Assembly: GCA_021781745.1 (NCBI GenBank)
Contig: JAJXWH010000028.1
Location: 1 to 64,000 of the forward strand
From: Bacillota bacterium
Lineage (GTDB): Bacteria; Bacillota; Clostridia; Clostridiales; Clostridiaceae
Direction: 5' to 3'
Length of the DNA stretch: 64,000 bases
Both the position numbers and the translations under genes were made by a program. Positions 34,765-44,134 of this stretch are shown in pieces. Position 1 is the first letter of the stretch. Every line of letters starts with the position of its first letter. The notes under the pieces were generated by a model. It had not been told where the DNA came from, did no database searches, and saw only the letters and a program-made list of their open reading frames with translations.

Positions 34765-34778
34765 GTTAGACTTCTAAC
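34765..34778. promoter_or_regulatory. MarR-type operator upstream of marR
   Basis: GTTAGACTTCTAAC is a perfect palindrome (GTTAGA/TCTAAC, 2-nt centre) 22 bp upstream of the marR start, where it would cover the promoter. The same motif recurs at 34273-34290. Confidence 0.6.
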
Positions 34779-34972
34779 TATTATCAGTCTGAATTTAATT
34801 TTAATTTTTGTCAACAGAGTTTTTATAACGATATTATATTTCTGTGTAAGGAACTAATAAATTTAATAATTTCATATATAAATGATTTTAGCTGACCACA
34901 ATTTTGTTGTCAGCTAACTATTCAATATATTCTATTTAAACTAAATTATTTATTAAATCCAATAAATATCCA

Positions 34973-35536
34973 CTATCTTTCTTCGACTTCTGAGATGTCT
35001 TTTTCCAGTTCTTCAAGCCCCAAAACAGTACTTTTAATATAACGCCTTAAATACTCTATAGCTTGTTCATTGCTCTCACTTTCCGAAAGTACGCAATCTT
35101 TCAATACACTAACCAAAATATCCCTGTTATATGCATCTACTGCTGTAAATCTAATACAAACATCTGTCCCATATCCTGCAACATATATATGTTCAATTTT
35201 GTTTTCATATAAGTAACGTTCAAGATTTGTATTATAAAAAGCAGTAAATCTGCACTTGTTTATAATGAGATCCTCTTTTAACGGCAGCAACTCATCAATA
35301 ATTTCACTTTCCCAGCTTCCCTCTTCACACCACATTCTCTCTTGATGTAATCTTACTCTTGGCCAGTTGCTTTTATTTCTTCTATACAAAGTTCTTACAT
35401 AAATAATTGGCACATTTTTATTTCTTGCCATGTTTAATGCCTTTGATATGTTGGGTATAAGGATTCTTTCGAATTCTTCATATTTCAAATCTTTAAATAT
35501 TTTCTGCATATCAATTATGAGTAATGCAGATTTCAT
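34973..35536 (-). CDS. Isochorismatase-family cysteine hydrolase
   Basis: A 187-residue cytosolic hydrolase of the isochorismatase/nicotinamidase fold. The catalytic triad is visible: Asp in ALLIIDMQK (residue 9), Lys in INKCRFTAFYNT, and Cys in YGTDVCIRFTAVDAY. A cis-peptide-like motif precedes the Cys. Substrate cannot be told from sequence; relatives hydrolyse nicotinamide, isochorismate or small amides. It stands alone with a good AGGTT-type site. A 9-bp hairpin (TTAGCTGAC/GTCAGCTAA, 34888-34917) follows but lacks a T-run. Confidence 0.85.
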   Translation of the reverse strand: MKSALLIIDMQKIFKDLKYEEFERILIPNISKALNMARNKNVPIIYVRTLYRRNKSNWPRVRLHQERMWCEEGSWESEIIDELLPLKEDLIINKCRFTAFYNTNLERYLYENKIEHIYVAGYGTDVCIRFTAVDAYNRDILVSVLKDCVLSESESNEQAIEYLRRYIKSTVLGLEELEKDISEVEER

Positions 35537-35774
35537 AATATAACCTCCGATTCTTAAAAAATTCTAATAATAACCTACATAATCACATCCATGAAAACAT
35601 TTAATCACTATTATAATATTCAAAAGCCTCTTTATTTATTGTAACTCCAATATTATTCCATAAAATTTCTACGTTTATTTAGTAATCTTAATTCACTTGT
35701 GTTTAGAATCCTATAACATTTGAAGGTACATACAAACTTCCAAGTATAAATAATTCATTCAATAAAAATTATAT

Positions 35775-35903
35775 CTATAATATCTCAAATAGTATTTTGA
35801 CAAAGAAAACTGCAAGTACAATTATAATTATTGGACGTACTATTTTCACTCCGCTTTTAATAAAATAGCCAGAACCTATGTAATTTCCAACAATTATGTA
35901 AAC
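35775..35903 (-). pseudogene. TauE/SafE (TSUP) exporter, C-terminal remnant
   Basis: The minus strand encodes VYIIVGNYIGSGYFIKSG, then VKIVRPIIIIVLAVFFVKIL and a stop. This is the characteristic last part of TSUP/TauE-SafE membrane proteins (G-x-IGSxxxIKxG-xKIVRP followed by a final helix). The rest of the gene is missing, and the fragment begins right after the 17-bp hairpin at 35909. A small relic not covered by any intact gene. Confidence 0.55.
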
Positions 35904-35908
35904 GTCTT

Positions 35909-35948
35909 TAAGGGATACAATATTAAGTTAAATATTGTATCCCTTAAC
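35909..35948 (-). terminator. Perfect 17-bp hairpin after the Eis-like gene
   Basis: TTAAGGGATACAATATT is followed by a short loop and its exact complement AATATTGTATCCCTTAA. It lies 20 bp past the acetyltransferase stop at 35968. The T-run is poor, so it may be a terminator or the end of a lost element, since the TSUP relic begins directly beyond it. Confidence 0.55.
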
Positions 35949-35967
35949 TATTAATTTTAAACATCAA

Positions 35968-37206
35968 TTAAAAATAATCTGAGAAATAAGGCTTTTCAAC
36001 AGGTATTAACTGTTCTAAAATTTTTAACATATAATATTCAGTCTGAATTCTTCCGCACTCATATAAAAATGTAGGCCGCTTATATCCCATAAGCATAGTT
36101 GTTAACGTCTGAATATCCATTTCAACTAAGTTAGCAGCGTGGGCATCATCAGTTTTCTCACAAAATGTTTCTCCACTTTTCCAGTAAATATTGAATACTC
36201 CATTATTCCACTTTGCTAGAGGATCACTAATTTTAAAATTTAGTTTTAATTTCTGTAATTTAACTAAAAAAGGATACTTTAAAATAAAATCTTGTACATT
36301 TATAATTCTTGCCATGAAATAAGGTTCTATAGACTCAACTATCTCACTATCTTCAAATAGAAAAGCCATGGGTTCCCCTGAGTAATTATTACCTTTCACC
36401 TCATTTACCATGGAATAATGTGCACTTATATAATTCCAGATCCCATGATGCGCTTCAGTATTTAAATAAACCATTTCTTTAATGTAAAAAGTATCATTTC
36501 TAATATAATAAATCAGATAACCAAGAGGCTTATGATTTTTACTATAATAAATCGCTGCAATAATATCATCGCTATCCCAACGCCAATATTCGTCCCAAGC
36601 TAGTTTATCACGAATCATTGCACCATGACGCTGCATTGAAAAATAGTCATGTACGTTTAAAAGATCTTCACATTCCAATTCCACACGCTCCATCATTCCT
36701 TCTACTGGCCTCTTTTTAGGAAGCTGAGAATCCTTTATTGTGAATGTAATCTTATCTGAAATTATTTCCCATCCGTGTTTTCTATAAAGAGGAATCGAAT
36801 AAGGATATAAAAAAGAGATAGATTGTCCTTCTTTATACATATGCATAATAGCCTGCTTAATTAGTGATTGAATTAACCCTTTTCCTGTATATTCAGGATA
36901 GGTGGCAACTCCGGTAACTCCCCCCATCTTACATATATTATCATGAATATTTACCTGCATAGAGTATACTACTATCATTGAAGCTAGTTTATCATGGTAG
37001 AACCAACCAAGAACATAAGCGTTTTTAAGAATAGGCATTTTTGCATGCATAATTTGCTCTTCTGTCCACCCAGTATGAAGTAAATCTTCCATTGTTATTT
37101 GAAAAGCATATCGTAAAAGTCCATTAAATTGTTCTAAATCATTTTCTCCTAATTTTCTCATCTTAAAATCGCCATTTACTTCAATAAAATTTCCTGTGTC
37201 TTCCAT
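35968..37206 (-). CDS. Eis-like GNAT acetyltransferase
   Basis: A 412-residue protein of the Eis/COG4552 type. The N-terminal GNAT domain has GGVTGVATYPEYTGKGLIQSLIKQAI (about 92-117) with the acetyl-CoA loop, and YRKHGWEIISDKITF. A second GNAT-like domain and a C-terminal SCP2-like domain (SDPLAKWNNGVFNIYWKSGE) follow. Eis proteins acetylate amines, including aminoglycosides, at several positions; the natural substrate is unknown here. It is monocistronic, with the ribosome-binding site GGAGG before the ATG. Confidence 0.82.
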   Translation of the reverse strand: MEDTGNFIEVNGDFKMRKLGENDLEQFNGLLRYAFQITMEDLLHTGWTEEQIMHAKMPILKNAYVLGWFYHDKLASMIVVYSMQVNIHDNICKMGGVTGVATYPEYTGKGLIQSLIKQAIMHMYKEGQSISFLYPYSIPLYRKHGWEIISDKITFTIKDSQLPKKRPVEGMMERVELECEDLLNVHDYFSMQRHGAMIRDKLAWDEYWRWDSDDIIAAIYYSKNHKPLGYLIYYIRNDTFYIKEMVYLNTEAHHGIWNYISAHYSMVNEVKGNNYSGEPMAFLFEDSEIVESIEPYFMARIINVQDFILKYPFLVKLQKLKLNFKISDPLAKWNNGVFNIYWKSGETFCEKTDDAHAANLVEMDIQTLTTMLMGYKRPTFLYECGRIQTEYYMLKILEQLIPVEKPYFSDYF

Positions 37207-37486
37207 AACTCCTCCTTGTTTTATACCCTCAAACTTATTATTAATAAAATTAAGAGCAATATGCCTTTATAGCATAAATTTAATTAACTATAACTCTCAA
37301 AAAATAATACTCGTAAAAATACATTGTTACTATGATTATATTATAATTGTTTGGTTATATATAGTCAATTTTACAACGTTTACCTGAAAGTGATAAAAAA
37401 AATCGTCTTTTGTACTATATTTTCATATAAATAGGATAAGCTATAACTGTACTTTTCTTTAGTATTCTAAAAAAGGAGTAGATTTA

Positions 37487-38089
37487 ATGAAAAATAAAAA
37501 TAGCAAACTAGCCATTAGACTTGCAATATTGTTTCAGATAATAGCCATAAGTACCCTTATTATTAAGATTATATCTAAACAATGGAATGACTTATACTTA
37601 TTATTACTTGTTGTTATCTGCATTCTTATTCCTTTTACAATTACATATGTTGCCAACAAAAAGAACTTATTATTGCCTTCAAGCTTTCAAATAGTCTCCT
37701 TAATATTTATTCTTCTGGCACAGTATTTTGGTGAATTTCTTCAATTTTATACTAAATTTTCATGGTGGGATTTATTTCTTCACGGAAGTTTTGGATGCTA
37801 TGCGGTTATTACTATACTACATTTAATACAAGGAATTATTACAAATGAGAACGGAGTAACTAAAAAGCGATTCATTATATTTTCTGGAATTTTAGCTTTT
37901 TGCTTTGCTATTACTTTAGGAACCTTATGGGAAATTTTCGAGTTTCTAGGTGATTATTTTTTTAAAACAGATATGACAAATGGAAGCCTCCAGGATACAA
38001 TTACCGACCTTATGGTTAAAGTCGTATTAGCACTTACTACCTCTTCAATTTATTGTTATGTAAAATTAAAAAAATCAAAATTACAATAA
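37487..38089 (+). CDS. DUF2238/YjdF-like membrane protein
   Basis: A 200-residue membrane protein with about five to six helices. Conserved motifs FSWWDLFLHGSFGCYAVI (about 86-103) and GTLWEIFEFLGDYFF (about 145-159) match the YjdF/DUF2238 family. Function unknown. The ribosome-binding site AAAGGAG is 9 nt before the ATG. A strong terminator follows at 38155. Confidence 0.75.
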   Translation: MKNKNSKLAIRLAILFQIIAISTLIIKIISKQWNDLYLLLLVVICILIPFTITYVANKKNLLLPSSFQIVSLIFILLAQYFGEFLQFYTKFSWWDLFLHGSFGCYAVITILHLIQGIITNENGVTKKRFIIFSGILAFCFAITLGTLWEIFEFLGDYFFKTDMTNGSLQDTITDLMVKVVLALTTSSIYCYVKLKKSKLQ

Positions 38090-38152
38090 CTAAAATGTGT
38101 TGAAAATATTCTTAACAAAATTCACGTAATAAAAAAAATTTCCATCAGGTGA

Positions 38153-38205
38153 AAAAGAAGGGACCCACACTTTTATCTGCGGACTTCCTTCTTTATTTTT
38201 TTAAG
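38153..38205 (+). terminator. Terminator after the DUF2238-like gene
   Basis: AAAGAAGG and GACC pair with GGAC/TC and CTTCTTT around a central loop, followed by ATTTTTTT. It lies between convergent genes and the stem is long. Confidence 0.75.
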
Positions 38206-38217
38206 TGTACCTTTATT

Positions 38218-39933
38218 TTAAATTATAAATTTATGCACCATTTCATTAAGCTTTTCTGCTAGCTCCGCTTGATGTTGTGCAGTTTTTGCCACTTCTCCAA
38301 TAGCCTTTGTTGTTTCATTAATACTTTCTTTTATTGTTTCAGCATTTTCAGATGATTTTTGCGCAGTTACAGCAGTATTTTGTATTGCTTCACTTACTTG
38401 GTTTATTGTAGCTGTAAGTTCTTCTGACATGGAAGCTATCTCTTCTGACATATTAGTTACAAACTCTGCATCATTATGATACTGATTACCCATTTCTTTC
38501 ATTGACTCAAATTGTGGATCTACAGTATCCTTTATAAAGTCCAACACGTCTTTACTATTATCAGATAGATTTTTAAACGCTGTCTGCACTTTTGCAATTG
38601 TATCTTTTATATTAGTGACTGCTTCCGACGATTGTTCTGCTAAACTCCTTACTTCTTCTGCTACTACTGCAAAGCCTTTTCCTTGTTCTCCTGCTCTTGC
38701 CGCTTCAATTGCTGCATTAAGAGCAAGCAAATTTGTTTGTTCAGATATCTCTGCAATTGTATCTGCCATTACTTTAATAGTCTCAACAACTTGTCCATCA
38801 TTTATTGCTTTTAATCCTTTTTCCTTCTTTTCTTCATATAATTTTCGTACTTCTTCTACAGACGATTTACCTTTTCTTTGAACCTCCAATGCTCTCTCTT
38901 TTGATTCATTAGCATTGTTGCTTCCTTCCATTGCTTTATTTGATAATATGTTAACACTAGAATCTACTTCTTGAACCGATGCACTTATTTCTTCTGCTGA
39001 CGCACTTGTTTCTTGTACATCATTTGTTATATCATTTATAGATGAATTTATGTTTTCTGCAGTTAATGTTAGTTCTTCCGCTGTAGCAGAAAGTTCTTGA
39101 CTTGCTGCATTCATATCTAAGGATTTTTCCATTATTTCCTTTATCAACAAACGTATATCCTTTTGCATTAAAGATAATGAATTTGCCAATTGACCTATTT
39201 CATCTTTACGTTTTAAAATCTTATCTGATATAGTTCCAGTAAAATCGTGCTTTGCTAAAATGTTAATATAATCAACAATTGAATTTAGCGGGCTAGCAAT
39301 TGTTTTCGAAATGATTGTAGCTAAAATACTAGCTATAATTATAGCTAATATAACTAAAACTATAAACATATTAACCGAATTCTTAAGATTAACTATGTTT
39401 TGAGAATTCATATCTTCAGCTTTTTTAGTATTATATTTTGCTAACTCACTTAATTTATTTTGAAATTCATCTGCTTTATTAAGAGATGCTTTATATTTTG
39501 CTAATGCTTCCTCTGGTTTACCATCCATTGCTAACTTTATACTAGCAGCTCTTGCTGTTCTGTATTCTTCTAGATCAGCCTCAACAATTGGAATTGTATC
39601 TAATTCAAATTGATCAAGTTTAGTTTCTTTATATTTTTTCCAAGTCTCATCATATGTTTTTACCCGTGTATCAATATCATCTAGTTTTTTCTTTTGCTCT
39701 TCAGTATCATTAGAATTTAAAATTATGTAATACATATCTGCTTCTATGGCTCTAGCTTGACCTATACTATCATTTAACCATTCAACTGGAAGTAATTTTT
39801 GATTATACATTTCCGTCACAGTGTTACTCGCCTTCAGTGTATAGAAATACCCGCTTCCTCCTATAAAAATGAGCAATAAAATCATTACTGTTGAGAATAA
39901 AAAAATCTTCCTTTTAACCTTCATGTTGTTCAT
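38218..39933 (-). CDS. Methyl-accepting chemotaxis protein with four-helix-bundle sensor (paralogue A)
   Basis: A 571-residue chemoreceptor: helix 1 (about 10-30), an extracellular four-helix-bundle sensor of the 4HB_MCP_1 type (about 35-185, with [27 protein letters not shown]), helix 2 (about 190-212), HAMP, and a signalling domain with tip [37 protein letters not shown]. It is closely similar along its length to the protein of 40114-41835, so the pair arose by tandem duplication. Differences concentrate in the sensor domain. The ribosome-binding site GGAGG precedes the ATG. Confidence 0.9.
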   Translation of the reverse strand: MNNMKVKRKIFLFSTVMILLLIFIGGSGYFYTLKASNTVTEMYNQKLLPVEWLNDSIGQARAIEADMYYIILNSNDTEEQKKKLDDIDTRVKTYDETWKKYKETKLDQFELDTIPIVEADLEEYRTARAASIKLAMDGKPEEALAKYKASLNKADEFQNKLSELAKYNTKKAEDMNSQNIVNLKNSVNMFIVLVILAIIIASILATIISKTIASPLNSIVDYINILAKHDFTGTISDKILKRKDEIGQLANSLSLMQKDIRLLIKEIMEKSLDMNAASQELSATAEELTLTAENINSSINDITNDVQETSASAEEISASVQEVDSSVNILSNKAMEGSNNANESKERALEVQRKGKSSVEEVRKLYEEKKEKGLKAINDGQVVETIKVMADTIAEISEQTNLLALNAAIEAARAGEQGKGFAVVAEEVRSLAEQSSEAVTNIKDTIAKVQTAFKNLSDNSKDVLDFIKDTVDPQFESMKEMGNQYHNDAEFVTNMSEEIASMSEELTATINQVSEAIQNTAVTAQKSSENAETIKESINETTKAIGEVAKTAQHQAELAEKLNEMVHKFII

Positions 39934-40113
39934 CTGTATTATTCCTCCTTTTTATTGTGCATATCTTATTATAACGCTTATATGAAATAATCAATTTTAT
40001 AGAATAATCATTATTTAATAATACCACAAATACAGCTCTAGAACAATACATTAATGTTAAAGAATGGTTAATGGAAAGTCTTATTTAACCTTACTGTTCC
40101 TTTAATTATTATT

Positions 40114-41835
40114 CTAAATTTTAAATTTATGCACCATTTCATTTAGCTTTTCTGCTAACTCCGCTTGATGCTGCGCCGTTTGGGCAACTTCCTCTATAGC
40201 TTTTGTTGTTTCACTAATGCTTTCTTGTATTGTTTCAGCATTTTCAGCTGATTTTTGTGCTACCCCCGCTGTACTTTGTATTGCTTCACTTACTTGAGTT
40301 ATTGTTTTTGTAAGTTCTTCCGACATAGAAGCTATTTCTATAGACATATTAGTTACAAAGTCTGCATCGCTATGATACTGATTGCCCATTTCCTTCATTG
40401 ACTCAAATTGAGGGTCGACTGTATCTTTTATGAAATTTAATATGTCTTTGCTATTATCTGAAAGATTTTTGAATGCAGACTGTACTTTTACAATAGTATT
40501 GTGTATATTATTTACTCCCTGAGATGATTGTTCAGCTAATTTTCTTACTTCGTCTGCAACTATCGCAAAGCCTTTTCCTTGTTCACCAGCCCTTGCCGCT
40601 TCTATCGCTGCATTTAATGCAAGTAAATTTGTTTGTTCTGATATACCTGCAATTGTATCTGCCATTACTTTTATATTTTTAACAACCTGTCCATCCTCAA
40701 TAGCCTTTAAACTTTTTTCCTTCTTTTCTTTATATAATCTTCTTGCTTCTTCTACTGAGGCTTCACCTTTTCTTTGAACCTCTAATGCTCTCCCCTTAGA
40801 TTCGTTAGCATTATTACTTCCTTCCATTGCTTTGCTTGATAAAATATTAATGTTAGAATCTACTTCTTGAATAGATGCACTTATTTCCTCTGCTGATGCC
40901 CCTGTTTCTTGCGCATCATTTGATATGTTTTTTATTGCAGTATTTATATGTTCTGCTATTGCTGTTAATTCTTCTACAGTTGCTGAAAGCTCTTGACTAG
41001 ATGCATTCATATCCATTGATTTTTTCATTATTTCTTCTATTAATGTACTTATGTCTTTCTTCATTATTAATATTGAGTTTACAAGATCACCGATTTCATC
41101 TTTTCTTCTTAAATCATTTTCAGATATAACTCCGGTAAAATCTCTTTCAGCCAAGATATTAATATACTCTATTGCTTTATTTAGTGGCGTAGTAATTGAT
41201 CTTGAAATAATAATTGATAATGTTATTGCTATAGCAATAGAGGATAGTCCTAATATTACAAAAATTGTTATTGAGCGATGGGAATCTATAATGTTTTGAG
41301 CATTTATTTCATCTGCTTTCTCAGTATTATATTTTGTTAATTCCTTTAGATTATTTTGAAAATCATTTGCTTTCTTAATACAAGTACTATATTTTTCCAA
41401 TGATTCCTTCTGTTTACCCTGCATAGCTAACTTTATACATTCATCTCTTATTTCTGTATATGCTTTTAAGTTATTTTCAATAACTGGAACTGTATCTCTC
41501 TCATATGTATCAAGATCGCTTTCTTTATATTTTTTCCAATTATCATCATATAATTTTTCCCTATCTTTAATATCGTTATACTTAATCCTTTGCTCTGCCT
41601 CATCTTTAGCATTCAATATTATGTAATATACATCGGCTTCAACAGCTTTTGAATGAGTTCTATTATCATTAAGCCAGACTACTGGTAACAATTTTTCTTC
41701 ATACAAGGATTTTACTTTCTCGTTTTCTATTGATATATAGTAATACCCAACTCCTCCTATAAAAGTCATCAAAAGAATCATTATAGCTGATAATAAGAAA
41801 ACCTTTTTCTTAACCCTTAAGTTGTTCATTAACAC
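40114..41835 (-). CDS. Methyl-accepting chemotaxis protein with four-helix-bundle sensor (paralogue B)
   Basis: A 573-residue chemoreceptor with the same architecture as its neighbour: helix 1, 4HB_MCP sensor ([27 protein letters not shown]), helix 2, HAMP, and a signalling domain with tip [38 protein letters not shown] start at GTG 41835 because GGAGG lies 7 nt upstream; the ATG two codons later is the alternative. The gap to paralogue A is 180 bp with no clear terminator, so they may be cotranscribed. Confidence 0.9.
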   Translation of the reverse strand: MLMNNLRVKKKVFLLSAIMILLMTFIGGVGYYYISIENEKVKSLYEEKLLPVVWLNDNRTHSKAVEADVYYIILNAKDEAEQRIKYNDIKDREKLYDDNWKKYKESDLDTYERDTVPVIENNLKAYTEIRDECIKLAMQGKQKESLEKYSTCIKKANDFQNNLKELTKYNTEKADEINAQNIIDSHRSITIFVILGLSSIAIAITLSIIISRSITTPLNKAIEYINILAERDFTGVISENDLRRKDEIGDLVNSILIMKKDISTLIEEIMKKSMDMNASSQELSATVEELTAIAEHINTAIKNISNDAQETGASAEEISASIQEVDSNINILSSKAMEGSNNANESKGRALEVQRKGEASVEEARRLYKEKKEKSLKAIEDGQVVKNIKVMADTIAGISEQTNLLALNAAIEAARAGEQGKGFAIVADEVRKLAEQSSQGVNNIHNTIVKVQSAFKNLSDNSKDILNFIKDTVDPQFESMKEMGNQYHSDADFVTNMSIEIASMSEELTKTITQVSEAIQSTAGVAQKSAENAETIQESISETTKAIEEVAQTAQHQAELAEKLNEMVHKFKI

Positions 41836-41877
41836 AATTATGCCTCCTTTGCAAGTATTGCATTTTATAATATTCAT

Positions 41878-42191
41878 TTCCTAAAGTTACGAAGATTTAT
41901 AAAAGTATACTTCTTCTAAGAATAGATAAGTTATTCTAACAAAGAATTAATATTTATATAATGTTAGCATGCAATTATTGGATTATCATTACTAGCATGT
42001 TAAATTAAGGTTATTTAATCCACCTCATATTTACAGCTTTAGGTAAATGAAATAATTTTATCTTTATTTTTTTTCTATATTGGATTAAAATTATTATTAA
42101 GTAAAAATAACAATATTGCTAAAGGAGAATACTATTTTTATATAATGTATTCTTTTCTTAATTTAAATACAGTTATAAGTGAGGTAAAATA
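41878..42191. promoter_or_regulatory. Leader region of glnS
   Basis: AT-rich region without a T-box. TAGCATG occurs twice (about 41965 and 41993). Close to the gene, AGAATAC (42126-42132) and GTATTCT (42147-42153) form a 7-bp hairpin followed by TTTCTT, a possible weak attenuator about 35 nt before the glnS ATG. Nothing else is recognised. Confidence 0.35.
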
Positions 42192-43853
42192 ATGTCAAAC
42201 GAAATTAATTCTTCTAATTTTATAAGAAACATAGTTGTTGAAGATTTAGAGAGTGGAAAACATAAAGAAATAGTTACTCGTTTTCCTCCTGAACCTAACG
42301 GTTACTTACATATAGGTCATGCTAAATCTATTCTTTTAAATTTTGGTTTAGCTGATGAATTTAAAGGAAAAACTCATTTAAGGTTTGATGATACAAATCC
42401 AGTTAAAGAAGACACCGAATATGTTGAATCAATTAAAGAAGATGTGAAATGGCTTGGTGGAAACTGGGATGATCTTTTCTTTGCATCTGATTATTTTAAT
42501 GAAATGTACAATAGAGCTGTTTTATTAATAAAAAAAGGTAAGGCTTATGTTTGTGATTTATCACCTGAAGAAGCTAAAGAATATAGAGGTACATTAACTG
42601 AACCAGGTAAGGAAAGTCCTTATAGAAATAGATCTATCGAAGAAAACTTGGATTTATTTGAAAGAATGAAAAATGGTAAGTTTGCTGATGGCGAAAAAGT
42701 TCTTAGAGCTAAAATCGATATGGCTTCACCTAATATTAATATGAGAGATCCTATTATATACAGAATATCTCACTCAACTCACCACAATACAGGTGATAAA
42801 TGGTGCATCTATCCTATGTATGACTTTGCTCATCCATTAGAAGATGCTATTGAGCATATTACTCACTCAATCTGTACTTTAGAATTCGAAGATCACAGGC
42901 CACTTTATGATTGGGTAGTAAGCGAATGTGAGATGGACTCTACTCCAAGACAAATTGAATTTGCAAGATTAAACATGACTAATACAGTTATGAGTAAAAG
43001 AAAACTTAAACAATTAGTTGATGAAAAAGTTGTTGATGGCTGGGATGATCCAAGAATGCCTACTATTTGCGGACTTCGAAGAAAAGGCTGTACTCCTGAA
43101 GCATTAAGAAATTTCTGTAACGCAATCGGAGTTGCCAAAGCTAATTCAATTGTTGATTCCCAAATGCTAGATTATTTTATAAGGGAAGATTTACAACTCA
43201 AGGCTCCTCTAGCTATGGCTGTATTAAACCCTTTAAAACTTGTAATAACTAATTATCCTGAAAATGAATGTGAAATGCTTTCTATAGAAAATAATGCTAA
43301 GGATGAATCTCAAGGTACAAGACTTGTTCCTTTCTCTAGAGAATTATTTATAGAAAGAGAAGACTTTATGGAAGATCCACCTAAGAAGTACTTTAGATTG
43401 TTTCCTGGAAATGAAGTTAGATTAAAGGGAGCATACTTTGTTAAGTGTACAGATGTAATTAAAAATGAGAATGGTGAAATTATAGAAATTCACTGTACTT
43501 ATGATCCAGAAACTAAGAGTGGTTCTGGTTTCACAGGTAGAAAGGTTAAAGGAACTATCCACTGGGTAGATGCAAAAACCTGCCTTCCTGCTGAATTTAG
43601 ATTATATGAACCTCTAATATTAGATGATGAAGAAGAAAATGAAGGAAAGCACTTCCTAGAACAAATAAATCCAAATTCACTAGAAATATTACAAGGCTTT
43701 ATTGAACCAACTGCATTTAAGGACGCAAAACCTCAAGACAAATTCCAAATGGTTAGAAATGGTTTCTTTAATGTGGACACTAAATATACAGCTAAGGATA
43801 AGCTAGTATTTAACAGAATAGTTCCATTAAAATCATCATTTAAATTAAGCTAA
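42192..43853 (+). CDS. glnS: Glutaminyl-tRNA synthetase
   Basis: A 553-residue class Ic synthetase charging tRNA-Gln directly. HIGH motif in [16 protein letters not shown] (about 32-47), [18 protein letters not shown], the GlnRS-type [31 protein letters not shown] (in two adjacent blocks), KMSKS-like VMSKRKL, and a C-terminal anticodon-binding beta-barrel domain ([11 protein letters not shown]). Length is typical. Many Firmicutes lack GlnRS and use GatCAB; its presence in clostridia is known and reflects horizontal acquisition. gltX lies about 3 kb away in this window. Confidence 0.95.
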   Translation: MSNEINSSNFIRNIVVEDLESGKHKEIVTRFPPEPNGYLHIGHAKSILLNFGLADEFKGKTHLRFDDTNPVKEDTEYVESIKEDVKWLGGNWDDLFFASDYFNEMYNRAVLLIKKGKAYVCDLSPEEAKEYRGTLTEPGKESPYRNRSIEENLDLFERMKNGKFADGEKVLRAKIDMASPNINMRDPIIYRISHSTHHNTGDKWCIYPMYDFAHPLEDAIEHITHSICTLEFEDHRPLYDWVVSECEMDSTPRQIEFARLNMTNTVMSKRKLKQLVDEKVVDGWDDPRMPTICGLRRKGCTPEALRNFCNAIGVAKANSIVDSQMLDYFIREDLQLKAPLAMAVLNPLKLVITNYPENECEMLSIENNAKDESQGTRLVPFSRELFIEREDFMEDPPKKYFRLFPGNEVRLKGAYFVKCTDVIKNENGEIIEIHCTYDPETKSGSGFTGRKVKGTIHWVDAKTCLPAEFRLYEPLILDDEEENEGKHFLEQINPNSLEILQGFIEPTAFKDAKPQDKFQMVRNGFFNVDTKYTAKDKLVFNRIVPLKSSFKLS

Positions 43854-43924
43854 CACAAATAACAAAAATATAACTTTGTTTAATTACTAAAACCAGCTAT
43901 AAGTGAACCGTTTAAGGATAAACT

Positions 43925-44000
43925 TATTAAAGGGAAATTAAGAGCCATAAAATTTCGATTCTCATTTTGTAACTCCTAATTTCCCTTTTAATTTCTAAAA
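43925..44000 (+). terminator. Terminator after glnS
   Basis: AAAGGGAAATTA pairs perfectly with TAATTTCCCTTT (12 bp) around a loop of about 37 nt that has some internal pairing, followed by TAATTTC. It is long-looped but very stable. Confidence 0.55.
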
Positions 44001-44004
44001 TATC

Positions 44005-44068
44005 AACTCAGAAAAGCCGAAGGCTTTTCATCCTAAACTTATAACTTATAACTTGTAATTCTTAACTT
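44005..44068. repeat. Dispersed repeat (copy 2, right half)
   Basis: GAAAAGCCGAAGGCTTTTC (hairpin) followed by ATCCTAAACTTATAACTTATAACTT and GTAATTCTTAAC repeats the right half of the element at 15850-15903 (GAAAAGCTATAAGCTTTTC, then CCTTAAC and ACTTATAACTTATAATT). In both places it lies in the gap after a + strand gene and before the end of a minus-strand gene. The left arm here is only weakly matched. Confidence 0.5.
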
Positions 44069-44134
44069 TATCCGCTTTTCTTTACTTATTCTTAAAAATA
44101 ACTTTAATAATTATTAATTAAAGAATACTCTAAA

